Positions 1 to 9,200 of a DNA stretch of 64,000 nt are shown here, piece after piece (position 1 is the first letter of the stretch; each line of letters starts with the position of its first letter). Source of the DNA: JBHGBM01 sp041946965 (lineage in GTDB: Bacteria; Acidobacteriota; Terriglobia; Bryobacterales; Bryobacteraceae); the NCBI GenBank assembly GCA_041946965.1, contig JBHGBM010000002.1, forward strand, positions 62,001-126,000, written 5' to 3'. The notes under the pieces are model-generated. The model searched no databases, was not told the origin of the DNA, and was given only the letters and a program-made list of their open reading frames with translations. The position numbers and the translations under genes were made by a program.

Positions 1-1
1 A

Positions 2-1039
2 GCCGGCGTGCAGATGCTGGCGGTGTGCGACGTCTACGAACCCAACCTCCAGGCGGGCTTGCAGGCCGCTAACACCGGCGCGAAGGCCTACGACAACTAC
101 AAGCGCATGCTGGAGGACAGGTCCATCGACGTGGTGGTGGTCGCCACGCCCGACCACTGGCACGCGCAGATGACCATCGACGCCGTGGAAGCCGGCAAGG
201 ACGTGTACGTCGAAAAGCCCATGGCGCACACCATCGAAGACGGGTTCCGCATGATCGAGGCCACGCGGCGCACGAAGCGCATCGTGCAGGTAGGAACCCA
301 GCGGCGCAGCTACCCCCTGTTCCAGGAAGCCAACCAGATCATGCAGTCCGGGCGCGTGGGTCAGGTGCGGCTGGTGAATTCCTGGTGGATCAACAAGACC
401 CCGGCGGCGCTCTCGCAGCCCCAACTGAAGGGCAAGCTGGACTGGAAACAGTGGCTGGGTCCCGCGCCCGCGCGCCCGCTCGACCCGGCGCGTTTCCGCA
501 ACTGGTACTGGTTCTGGGACTACTCGGGCGGGTTGCTCGTCGGCCAGGCGGCGCACGTGCTGGACGCCATCAACTGGCTCATGAACTCCACCTACCCGCT
601 GTCGGTGACATGCACCGGCAGACTCGCCATGGAAGGCGCCGAGGTGCCGGAGACGGCTTCCATGACGCTCGAATATCCGGAGTACGTGGCCGTGTTCTCA
701 CTCGGCTACAAGGGCATGCGCTACGCCCAGGTGAACGACCAGATGAAGCAGTTCCACGGCGACAAGGCCCGCTTCGACGTGGGGCGCGAATCCTACGCGC
801 TGTATCCGGAGCAGCCCGCCGCCGTGGACCTGAAGGCCGAAGTGCAAAAACGCGAGCCCGGCAGCTTCACTCCGGCCACGCGCCAGCACATCCGCAACTT
901 TCTGGAATGCGTGCGGACGCGCCGCGATCCCAACGCCACGGTGGAGATGGGCCAGGCCACGAACGTGGGCCTGTGCATGGCCATGGAAGCGCTTCGCACC
1001 GGGCGCCGCGTGCGTTTCGACGGCCGCCGCATGGCTTAA
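2..1039 (+). CDS. Gfo/Idh/MocA family oxidoreductase, 5' truncated by window edge
   Basis: NAD(P)-dependent sugar or sugar-derivative dehydrogenase family. The reading frame is open to the first base, so the N-terminal GxGxxG nucleotide-binding strand lies outside the window; the GTG at 8 is not the real start. What remains holds the end of the Rossmann fold, including the conserved VYVEKPMA segment (Glu-Lys-Pro, whose Lys is the family's catalytic residue), followed by the alpha/beta C-terminal substrate domain (for example GGLLVGQAAHVLDAINWLM). Members in this phylum are often Tat-exported, but the leader cannot be seen here. The gene converges on the next one with a 4-base TTAA stop overlap. 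Substrate unknown. Confidence 0.9.
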   Translation, partial: AGVQMLAVCDVYEPNLQAGLQAANTGAKAYDNYKRMLEDRSIDVVVVATPDHWHAQMTIDAVEAGKDVYVEKPMAHTIEDGFRMIEATRRTKRIVQVGTQRRSYPLFQEANQIMQSGRVGQVRLVNSWWINKTPAALSQPQLKGKLDWKQWLGPAPARPLDPARFRNWYWFWDYSGGLLVGQAAHVLDAINWLMNSTYPLSVTCTGRLAMEGAEVPETASMTLEYPEYVAVFSLGYKGMRYAQVNDQMKQFHGDKARFDVGRESYALYPEQPAAVDLKAEVQKREPGSFTPATRQHIRNFLECVRTRRDPNATVEMGQATNVGLCMAMEALRTGRRVRFDGRRMA

Positions 1040-1671
1040 AGGACCTTGATCACAAACCGCTCGCGATCGGTCAGCCCTTCCTCGCTGGTGGCGGTGAACG
1101 TGTATTTCAACGTCGCCGGAGGGAAGAACATCATGCAGTGCTTGCGCGAGGGCGGCAGCTTCCAGCCGACCGGATCCAGGCGCACGGACACGGCATTCTC
1201 CACTCCGTAGCACATGGCGATGCGCTGCCCGCGCTTGACCAGGTCCTTCTCCAGGTGAATGAACAGGATCCGCGGCGGCGGCGGGCTCACCTGGATGGTG
1301 AAAGATTCGGATACTTCGGACCCATCTTCTCCGGTGGCGTGAAGCGTGTAGGTGGTGTCTTTTTGCGGCGTGGCCGCGAAACAACGGTTCATCGCCGGCG
1401 CAAGTCGCTCCTCGGGCGGATCGAGCCGCACCGCGCGCGCGTTCTCCACTCCGTAGCACACCACCGAATGCCCGCCCCGCACAATAGCGCCGGTTCCGGC
1501 ATAGAAATGCGTAATCCTGACGCCCGGCCCGGAAACGGGCAGCGCGCCCGCGGGACGCGCCCTGCGCACCCGCTCACGGAAAGCGCGGTCGGCATGGAAG
1601 CGGGAGACCAGCGTCCACCCCGTGTATACCACCGCGAATGCCGCGCACCAGAGAATCCACTTCCGCACCAT
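1036..1671 (-). CDS. Membrane-anchored protein with two Ig-like repeats, function unknown
   Basis: I do not recognise a named family. The 211-residue product starts with a short basic stretch and one hydrophobic segment (about residues 4-22), so it is probably an anchored or exported protein. The rest is two tandem repeats of about 78 residues (about 51-129 and 133-210). Each carries CYGVENA (72-78 and 154-160), VRLDP (81-85 and 163-167), a second Cys about 19-22 residues after the first, and a closing beta-rich stretch (TYTLHATGEDGSEVSESFTI / KYTFTATSEEGLTDRERFVI), which looks like an Ig-like beta-sandwich with a paired cysteine. A TATACT box lies 18 bases upstream with GGGCGAGG between. Stop overlaps the oxidoreductase stop (TTAA). 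Confidence 0.75.
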   Translation of the reverse strand: MVRKWILWCAAFAVVYTGWTLVSRFHADRAFRERVRRARPAGALPVSGPGVRITHFYAGTGAIVRGGHSVVCYGVENARAVRLDPPEERLAPAMNRCFAATPQKDTTYTLHATGEDGSEVSESFTIQVSPPPPRILFIHLEKDLVKRGQRIAMCYGVENAVSVRLDPVGWKLPPSRKHCMMFFPPATLKYTFTATSEEGLTDRERFVIKVL

Positions 1672-1785
1672 GCCTCGCCCAGTGCACGCAGTATACCAGA
1701 CCGGTCAATCCGATTTGTCAATCACTTGGCCAGGCGCCGCTGTCCGGATGCGGACACCCCGTACCGCGAATGGCACGCGCGGCGA

Positions 1786-1791
1786 TATGCT
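1786..1791 (+). promoter_or_regulatory. TATGCT -10 box 7 bases before sulfatase start (leaderless type)
   Basis: TANNNT box exactly 7 bases upstream of the ATG at 1799. A transcript starting about 7 bases after a -10 box would begin at the start codon itself. The same spacing recurs at five other genes in this window, which is why this ATG is preferred to the one at 1787. Confidence 0.5.
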
Positions 1792-1798
1792 GGAACGC

Positions 1799-3190
1799 AT
1801 GACGACGCGGCGCACTTTCCTGACTTCCGCGGCTGCCGGCGCCCTGGCAAGCGGCGCCGCCGCGAAGCGGCCAAACCTGCTGTTCCTGCTTACCGACGAC
1901 CACCGCTGGGACGCGCTTGGCTGCATGGGCAACCGGATCATCCAGACCCCGAACCTGGACCGCCTGGCCCGCGACGGCGTCATCTTCGAGAATAACTTCT
2001 GCGCCACCGCCATCTGCATGACGAGCCGCGCGAGCTTCTTCACCGGGCTCCACGAGCGCAGCCACGGCATCAGCAGCTTCGCCACGCCGTTCACGCCGGA
2101 CACCATGGCCCGCACGTATCCCGCCATGCTGCGCGCCGCGGGCTACCGCACCGGCTTCATCGGCAAATACGGAGTGGGCGCGCGCCTGCCCGAAAACGCC
2201 TTCGACTACTTCGAGGCCTTCCCCGGCCAGGGGCAGTACTACCACAAGCGCGACGGCAAGACCATCCACCTCACCACCATCCAGCAGGAACAGGCCCTCA
2301 AGTTCCTGGAAGGTTGCCGCAAGGACCAGCCGTTCTGCCTCTCCGTCAGCTTCAAGGCGCCTCACGTGCAGGACGGCGACCCGCGCCAGTTCCTCTACGA
2401 CCCGGCCGACGAGAGCATGTACGCGGACGTCGCCATCCCCGTGGCGCGCACCGCGGCCCCGCAATACTACGAAGCGCTGCCGCCGTTCCTGCGCGATTCC
2501 GAAGGCCGCCGGCGCTGGGAGCTTCAGTTCGCCACGCCCGAAATGCACCAGCGGTCGGTCAAGGGCTACTACCGGCTCATCACGGAAGTGGACCGCATGA
2601 TCGGCAACGTGGTGAAGGCTTTGGATGCCGGCGGCCAGCTTCAAAACACGGTGATCGTCTTCACCGGCGATAACGGCTACTTCCTCGGCGAGCACGGGCT
2701 TTCGCACAAGTGGTATCTCTACGAGGAATCCGTGCGCACGCCCCTCATCGTGTGGGATCCCAGGCTGCCGAAGAAGGCGCGCGGGCAGCGGCGGCGCGAG
2801 ATGACGTTGAACATCGACGTGGCACCCACGCTGCTGAACTACGCCGGGGTGCAGGCGCCACCCTCCATGCAGGGGCGAGATCTGGCGCCGCTGGCGCGCG
2901 GCGAGCGCCCCGCCTGGCGGCGCGAGTGGTTCTACTCGCACCTGTTCAGGAACCCGGGCATCCCGCGCAGCGAAGGCATCCGCAACGAGCGCTGGACTTA
3001 CATCCGCTGGCTCGATCACGGCATGGAGCAGCTCTTCGATATCAAGGAAGATCCGGGCAACACCACGGACCTCGCCCGCAATCCCCGGCACAAGGCGCAG
3101 CTCGACGTCATGCGCGCGCGCTGGCAGGCGTGGGATGCCGCGTTCGGCGGCTGGAACCCGTCGCGGCGCTGGGAAGACCCGCGGGTTTAA
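1799..3190 (+). CDS. Arylsulfatase-type sulfatase, Tat-exported
   Basis: Hydrolyses sulfate esters, probably of polysaccharides, outside the cytoplasm. 463 residues from ATG 1799; the leader MTTRRTFLTSAAAG is a twin-arginine signal. The N-terminal metal-binding block KRPNLLFLLTDDHRWDALG (Asp33, Asp34) and the modification motif CMTSRASFFTG (Cys73) are present; Cys73 would be converted to formylglycine. The motif has Thr where most type I sulfatases have Pro or Ala (CxPSR), so maturation by the usual enzyme is likely but not certain, and no maturase gene is in the window. GDNGYFLGEHG is the downstream metal/substrate block. Length fits the S1 family. Substrate cannot be told. Converges on the methyltransferase with a TTAA overlap. 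Confidence 0.92.
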   Translation: MTTRRTFLTSAAAGALASGAAAKRPNLLFLLTDDHRWDALGCMGNRIIQTPNLDRLARDGVIFENNFCATAICMTSRASFFTGLHERSHGISSFATPFTPDTMARTYPAMLRAAGYRTGFIGKYGVGARLPENAFDYFEAFPGQGQYYHKRDGKTIHLTTIQQEQALKFLEGCRKDQPFCLSVSFKAPHVQDGDPRQFLYDPADESMYADVAIPVARTAAPQYYEALPPFLRDSEGRRRWELQFATPEMHQRSVKGYYRLITEVDRMIGNVVKALDAGGQLQNTVIVFTGDNGYFLGEHGLSHKWYLYEESVRTPLIVWDPRLPKKARGQRRREMTLNIDVAPTLLNYAGVQAPPSMQGRDLAPLARGERPAWRREWFYSHLFRNPGIPRSEGIRNERWTYIRWLDHGMEQLFDIKEDPGNTTDLARNPRHKAQLDVMRARWQAWDAAFGGWNPSRRWEDPRV

Positions 3191-4119
3191 CTCGCAGCGT
3201 AGACGCCGAAGAACGATTCCGGCCGCAGCGCGCCGCGCGCGAGCGAGTCGCAGTCCAGCTCCCAAATCCAGCGCAGAAGGGCGCTGTCGAGGGGCCGCGT
3301 GAGATCGTAGTTGGGGCCGTACATCGTATCGAAGAAGCGGCGGCTGAAGGCGAGGTACGGCACGAACAGTCTTTCGCGGAAGCGCGCGCGCAGCACCGGC
3401 AGGATGTCTTCCGAGCGCACGCACTCCATGCCGGCGCGGCTGGTATCGCCTTCCCACAGGTCGCGGTCCGTGCGTTTCTCGGAGTACGCGGTGTGATTCA
3501 CGCGGTAGCGTTCCGGCAGCGTGCGGAAGATGGCCCGCGCCGTTCGGCGCGTTTCCGGCCACATGCGCTGGCCGCGGCGGGTGATCACGTCCACGACGAT
3601 CAGCTCGCCCGCAGGCCGCAGCGCCGCTGCGATCTGTGCGGCCAGCCGCTCCAATTCCACCACGTGGTGCAGCACGGCATGGCAGAACACCAGGTCGAAG
3701 GCGCCGCGCGGCAGGGTCACGGCGTTCAGGTCGGCCTGCTCGAAGATGACCGGCAGACCCTCCTCCGCCGCGCGCGCGCGGCCCAGCGCCAGTAACTCCG
3801 CGTTCACGTCCATGCACACGTAATCGGCTTCCGGACACTCGCGCGCGAAGACCATCTCGACGCCGCCGGGCCCCGAGCCGAGCGAGAGCAGCCGCGGCCG
3901 CTCCCGGGCGCGCAACCGCGCGAGTACGTGCCCGGTGATGTCCGCGCCGGTTTCCGCCTGTATCTTTTCCGCGGCCAGCCGCTGGATCTCGGCCCACGAA
4001 GCCGGCACGGGCTCGATCAACCGCGCGCGGCTCTCCGGGCCTGAATACACCTTGCTGTAGTGCTCGATCTCAGCCGCCATGTGCGCGCGGTAGCGGCGCG
4101 CGCGCAGCCATTCGAGCAC
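3187..4119 (-). CDS. Class I SAM-dependent methyltransferase
   Basis: 310 residues from a GTG at 4119. That start sits 1 base after the stop of the upstream response regulator and has GGGGAGAG about 3-5 bases before it; the open frame extends further upstream but would run through the regulator's C-terminus. Motif I is LLSLGSGPGG, motif II the acidic VCMDVNAEL, motif post-I DLVFCHAVLHHV, all typical of a Rossmann-fold SAM methyltransferase of the UbiE/methyltransf-25 type. The C-terminal third (about 200-310) is less conserved and probably shapes the substrate pocket. It is the last gene of the kinase/cell-wall unit; a role in that pathway is only suggested by position. Confidence 0.8.
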   Translation of the reverse strand: MLEWLRARRYRAHMAAEIEHYSKVYSGPESRARLIEPVPASWAEIQRLAAEKIQAETGADITGHVLARLRARERPRLLSLGSGPGGVEMVFARECPEADYVCMDVNAELLALGRARAAEEGLPVIFEQADLNAVTLPRGAFDLVFCHAVLHHVVELERLAAQIAAALRPAGELIVVDVITRRGQRMWPETRRTARAIFRTLPERYRVNHTAYSEKRTDRDLWEGDTSRAGMECVRSEDILPVLRARFRERLFVPYLAFSRRFFDTMYGPNYDLTRPLDSALLRWIWELDCDSLARGALRPESFFGVYAAS

Positions 4120-4120
4120 G

Positions 4121-5482
4121 CTACTCTCCCCGGCGCAGAGCCCGCAGGTCGATGCCGAGCTGCTGGCACTTCTTGTAAAGGTGGCTGCGCTCCAGGCCGA
4201 GCGCGCGCGCGGTGTCACTCATGCGCTGGTGCCGTTTCAGCTCTTCCAGGATCACCTCGCGCTCGAACGCCTCGGTGCGCTGCGCGAGCGGGCCCTCCGC
4301 CGGAATGCCGTGCGCCGCCTCCGGGGCAAGCCGAGGCAGCGCGAGCCGCACCGACCGCGCGTCCACCGCTGCGCCGGAGAGCAGCAGCACTCGCTCCATC
4401 ACGTTGCGCAGTTCGCGCACGTTTCCCGGCCAAGCGTAGCGCCGCAATTCCTCGATGGCCTCCGCCGCCACCGGCTTCGGCTTCCAGCCGTTCTGCTCGG
4501 AGATGCGCGCGACGAAATACTCGGCGAGCGCCGGAATATCCTCGACGCGCTCGCGCAGCGGCGGCAGCCGCAGCGGGAACACGTAGACGCGATGATAAAG
4601 ATCCTGGCGGAAGGCGCCCTGTTTCACCAGTTCATCCAGGTCCCGGTGCGTGGCCACGATCACCCGCACGTCCACCGCGACAGGCCGGTCGCCGCCCACG
4701 CGCTCCACCTGTCCTTCTTCGAGCACCCGCAGCAGCTTGGCCTGCATGGCCTGCGGCATGTCGCCGATCTCGTCCAGGAAGAGCGTGCCGCGGTGCGCCT
4801 GCTCGAAACGCCCGACGTGGCGCGTGGCGGCGCCGGTGAAGGACCCCTTCTCGTGGCCGAACAGTTCGCTCTCGATCAGCTCGCCCGGAACGGCGGCGCA
4901 ATTCACCGTGACGAAGGGGCCCTCGCGCCGCGCGCTGCGGTCGTGCAGCGCACGCGCCACCAGTTCCTTGCCCGTGCCGGTCTCGCCCAGAATGCACACG
5001 CGCGTTTCGCTGGCGGCCACGCGGTCCACCTGCGCCATAACGGCCTGCATCGCCTCGCCGGAAAAGACGATCTCGTGCGGCCCCACGCGCTGCCGCAGTT
5101 GCCGGTTCTCTTCCTCCAGCCGGCGCAGCTTCAGCACGTTATCGACGGTGAGCAGCAGCTTGTCCGTGGAGAGCGGCTTTTCCAGAAAATCGAAGGCGCC
5201 GAGCCGCGTGGCCTTCACCGCCATATCGATGTTCGCCTGTCCGGAGACCATCACGACGGGCGTCGCGACGCCCAGCCCCTTGATGTCCTCCAGCAACTGA
5301 AGCCCGTTGCGGCCCGGCATCACCACGTCGGAGAAGACCAGGTCGAACGGCTGCGTGCGGATCAGTTCCAGGGCGCGCACGGCGTTGTCGCAAACCGTGG
5401 CTTCGTGCCCCGCAAGCCGGAAAGCGCGGGCGAGCGAAGCCAGTGTATTGGGCTCGTCGTCAACGATGAGGATGTGGGCCAA
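4121..5482 (-). CDS. NtrC-family sigma-54 response regulator (NtrX/NtrC-like)
   Basis: Activates sigma-54 promoters after phosphorylation. 453 residues. Receiver domain 1-120 with the acid pair Asp8-Asp9 and phospho-acceptor Asp52 (SDVVMPG); AAA+ domain about 140-370 with Walker A GETGTGKE, the sigma-54 contact loop GSFTGA (Ser in place of the usual Ala) and Walker B TLFLDEIGDM; Fis-type helix-turn-helix at the C-terminus (SDTARALGLERSHLYKK). The frame is open far upstream, but homology begins at LAHILIVDDEPN, so I take TTG 5482, 20 bases after the FHA gene stop. No ATG or GTG is available there. No histidine kinase is adjacent; the nearest is at 28641. Cotranscription with the cell-wall kinase genes is unusual. 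Confidence 0.88.
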   Translation of the reverse strand: MAHILIVDDEPNTLASLARAFRLAGHEATVCDNAVRALELIRTQPFDLVFSDVVMPGRNGLQLLEDIKGLGVATPVVMVSGQANIDMAVKATRLGAFDFLEKPLSTDKLLLTVDNVLKLRRLEEENRQLRQRVGPHEIVFSGEAMQAVMAQVDRVAASETRVCILGETGTGKELVARALHDRSARREGPFVTVNCAAVPGELIESELFGHEKGSFTGAATRHVGRFEQAHRGTLFLDEIGDMPQAMQAKLLRVLEEGQVERVGGDRPVAVDVRVIVATHRDLDELVKQGAFRQDLYHRVYVFPLRLPPLRERVEDIPALAEYFVARISEQNGWKPKPVAAEAIEELRRYAWPGNVRELRNVMERVLLLSGAAVDARSVRLALPRLAPEAAHGIPAEGPLAQRTEAFEREVILEELKRHQRMSDTARALGLERSHLYKKCQQLGIDLRALRRGE

Positions 5483-5501
5483 ATCCCATCGTACAACGGC
5501 G

Positions 5502-6209
5502 TTACATAAGGAACCGCAGGCAGGCGCGGCCGAGATAGATCTCGTCGCCCGCTTGCAGCCGCTCGCCGCGGCGGTTGGCCGGGGCGACGTCCACGGGCCG
5601 GCCTTCGCGGAAGATGCGCGTTCCGTACTGGCTGCCGTCGTCGCAGAGCCGGTATTCGCGGCCTTCGCGGCGGATGTGGGCGTGGCCGCGCGAGACCGTG
5701 GCGTTAGCTTCGTCGCCGCCTTCCTCGAACACGATGTCGTTGCGGCGCACCACGCGTTCACGCGCGTCGGTAAGCTCCCGCAGCCGGCCGATGTTCGTGC
5801 GCGCCTTTTCCAGCGGATACTCGGAGAGTTCCGCCTTGCCGCGCACCACCACCACGCGCGCCTCGGGCGGCGGCTCCGGCTCGCGCTTGCCGAACGTCAC
5901 CGCGAACGGCCCCGGCTCCACAACCACGCGCAGGTTCGCAGGCATCTCGCACCCCGTGAGCACCTGCCGCACGTCGTCTTCGATGCGCGCGGCCACCTCG
6001 GGCGCGGCGGCGGGCAGCCGGACCGCGATTTCGTTGTACGGAAAAACGCGCCGCCCGCGCGCCAGCGTCTGCACCTTGGCGGCGACCTCTTCGAGCACCT
6101 GGTGGTGGCTCACGATCAGCGAATCGGCCTGCCCCGGGCCGAACATGCGCTCGGTCCAGGAGCGGAACGCGCGCTCGATTCCCTTCTCGACTTCGGAAAG
6201 AAAGCTCAC
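5502..6209 (-). CDS. FhaA-like protein (DUF3662 N-terminal domain plus FHA domain)
   Basis: 235 residues. Residues 1-100 (MSFLSEVEKGIERAFRSW ... VFPYNEIAVRLP) resemble the FhaA N-terminal domain found in actinobacterial cell-wall regulators. About 130-235 is an FHA phosphothreonine-binding domain with the strand NIGR, the SRGHAHI binding loop and GSQYGTRI. Such proteins dock on Thr-phosphorylated partners made by Ser/Thr kinases. The start ATG overlaps the stop of the RodA-PBP fusion by 4 bases, so translation is coupled to it. In mycobacteria FhaA binds the kinase-regulated lipid II flippase; a parallel role here is inference. Confidence 0.82.
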   Translation of the reverse strand: MSFLSEVEKGIERAFRSWTERMFGPGQADSLIVSHHQVLEEVAAKVQTLARGRRVFPYNEIAVRLPAAAPEVAARIEDDVRQVLTGCEMPANLRVVVEPGPFAVTFGKREPEPPPEARVVVVRGKAELSEYPLEKARTNIGRLRELTDARERVVRRNDIVFEEGGDEANATVSRGHAHIRREGREYRLCDDGSQYGTRIFREGRPVDVAPANRRGERLQAGDEIYLGRACLRFLM

Positions 6210-9200
6210 AGCAAACCCGCCTCCCGCGCGGCGGCCACCAGGTCCACGGCGGCCGGCGCGGCATTCGTCCCGCCGTACTGCCCGTTCTCCACCAATATGG
6301 CGAAAGCGATCTTGCGCTCGCCGCCGTAGGGCGCGAAGCCGGCGAACCAGGCGTGCGAAGGCGCGTTCGCCAGTTCCGCCGTGCCCGTCTTGCCGGCAAT
6401 CGGCACGATGGCGCCCGCCGCGCGCCGCCCCGTTCCACTCGTCACCGCCTCGCGCAGGAAGCGCCCGAGAAGCGCGGCGTTCTCCGGTGTGAGCACCGGC
6501 ACGGGCTCGCGCGTGCGGTCGTTGCTTTCATCGGTGACCCAGCGGCCGAAAGGCATCATGCCGCCGTTCGCCACCACCGCCGCCGCGCGCGCCATCTGAA
6601 ACGGCGAGGCGACCACCTGCCCCTGCCCGTACGCCGATTGCGCCAGCGCCTTTCCAAGCTGCCGCGCCGTGTTGGGCGTCCCCATCGTGATGCCCAGCAG
6701 GCTGCCGGTATCGAACAGCGCCTGCGCGCCCACGTCATACGTGCCAAGCTGCGCGAAATACGCGTTGCAGGAGACGATCAACCCGCGCTCCATGGCGATG
6801 GCGCCGTGCGGCGCCGCGTCCATGACGTCGTCGCGGATGGGGCGGCTCGAGCCCTTAAGAAACGCGCCCACGCGCCCGTCCGGCAGCCGCACGCAGGTAT
6901 GGGTATTGCGCCACGATTGCGGGTTCTTGCGCAGCGCGGCCATGGCGGTCACCATCTTGAACGTGGATCCCGGCGGATAAAGTCCGTAGCGCGCGCGGTC
7001 GAGCGCGGCGGCCTGCTGCTCCTCGGTGGCGGGCGCGGGCAGGCTCGCCGAGGCCAGCAGATCGCCGGTGGCGGGATCCATGATGACGATGGCGCCCTTC
7101 TCCCGCCCCGCCGCGCGCAGTTGCCGCTCCAGGATCTGGGCGGCGCGGAGCTGGAGCCGCGCGTCGATAGACATGCGCACATCGCGCGGGCGGTCGAGCA
7201 CGCGCCGCACCGCCGGGTGATTGGGCTCGTAGCGGTGGCGGAGCAGCGGCAGCAGTTCGCGATAATCGTAGCGCACCACGCGGTCCATGTTGCCCGTGGT
7301 GGGGTTCTTCACTTCCACCAGAGTGGGCCGGTCGTCGTAGCCGCGCAGCCGCGTGGCGGAGTCGCGCTCCACGAAGGAGGAGTTGGGCGCGCCCCAGCGC
7401 GCTCGCGTGCGCAGATCGCCCACCAGGTCGAACATCAGGCCGCCCAGAGGATAGTGCCGCGCGTCGGTCTTGCGGCAGCAGCGTGCGAGGTCGATGCCCA
7501 GCGCCGCGTACTCGGCGCGGTGCTTCTCGAGTTCCTCCCAGGAGCTGGTGGCGAGCGGCAGGCCGTTGCGGTCGTAGATGGCGCCCTTGGGGATCTCGCG
7601 CATGAGGTCGAGGAAGCGCGGGTTGTACTGGAAGCGCCGTGCGCCGTCGGCCTGCACCACCAGCGTGCCGCGGCCCATCACGGCGGCGTCCCGCGCCACC
7701 TGTACGTAGGCCGCCTTGAGCGCGATTGCCGCCGCCAGCCCGCCGAAGACGATGCCGGCCCACTTCACGGGCGCGGCGAAGGGCGCGTTGCGCTCCTGGG
7801 TCCCGGGGTTGCGCGAGACCGCCATCAGCATCGCCAGCAGGGCGAAGTTGGCGAGCATCGCGCTGCGCCCGTAACTGAGAAACGGCGTCACGATGCCCGA
7901 GAGCGGAAACACGCCCAGCGCGCCGCCCGCGATGAACAGCGTCTGCACGGCGAGCGACGCCGTAAGCCCCGCGGCGAGGAAGAACTCGTAATCCGTGCGC
8001 GCCCGCAGCGCGATGCGCCCCGCCCGGTAAACCACGAAGGCGTAAACCGCGAACACCGCCAGCAGGCCGAGGCAGCCCCACTCCTCGCCGAGCGCCGAGA
8101 GCACCAGGTCGGTATGCGCCGCGGGCACCACCTGCGGTTCTCCCCGCCCGGGCCCGGAGCCCGTAAGCCCGCCGGTGGCGAAAGCCCAGAGCGAGTGCGC
8201 AAGCTGATCGCCGCCGCGCGCCAGGTTGTCCCACGGCGAAAGCCACATGGCCACGCGCTCGGAAACCGTGCGCGGAAAGCCGATCCAATACCCGAACGCA
8301 AAACCCGCCGCCATAAGTGCGAAACCGGCCAGCGGCACAAGAACTCCCGCGCGCGCAACGCCGTAAAGCGCCAGGAACAGGCAGGCGAACACCAGCGCCG
8401 GCCCCAGGTCCTTCTGCAAAAAGAAGAACACCAGCGAGAGCGCCACGCTGGCGAACACCGGAAACGTGTATTCCACCGGCGGCATGCCCCACTTCGCAAG
8501 CGCCGGGCGCGTCTCGCGCACGTGCCGCAGCACGTCCCAGCGGCGCGCGAAATAACCGGCCAGAAACAACACCAGCAGCAGCCGGATCACTTCCACGGGC
8601 TGGAATCCGAACAGGTTCACCTTGGCGTCGCTCGTGCCCGGTCCGGAACCGAAAACGATCAGCAGCACGGAAAGGACGAAGCTGCCCGCCAGTGGAACGA
8701 AGCTGAGGCGCCCCGCCGCGCGTTCCCAATCCACCGCGCTCAATGCCGCCAGCAGCAGGCCGCCGCCCGCCACGCCCTGCGCGAAATCGGTGAAGAGCAT
8801 GGTGTCGCGCACCGGGTCGCGCAGGCTGAGCATCAGGATGTACCCAACCCCGGAAAGCAGCATCGCGGCGGGCAGCAGCGTTAGATCGCCCCGCACACCG
8901 CGCACGCTCCAATAGACGTGGACCAGCCACAGCGCCGCGAAGAACACCGCCGTCCAGGTGGCGAACGCGCGCGTGAACTGCCCCGGACGCCGCACCACGA
9001 ACGCCGGCTTCAGCAGCCGGAACTGCTCGCCGGTGAGCAGCGGAATGGAATCCGCCGGCCCCATGCGCTTGACAAGACTCGAGAGACCCCGCGTGCGCCG
9101 CGCCTGGTCTGCCGTGACGCGCAACCGCGCGATCGCGCCCACGTTGCGCAGCCCTCCGCTCGAATAGTAGATCTGCCGCGCGGCGAACTGCCGCTCCGCC

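Noticed and set aside
1718..3997. 759-residue open frame on the minus strand
   Set aside because: It is antisense to the sulfatase and methyltransferase, has Ala/Arg/Gly-rich shadow composition and no domain.
6353..8884. 843-residue open frame on the plus strand
   Set aside because: Mirror of the RodA-PBP gene; the real one has full motifs on the other strand.
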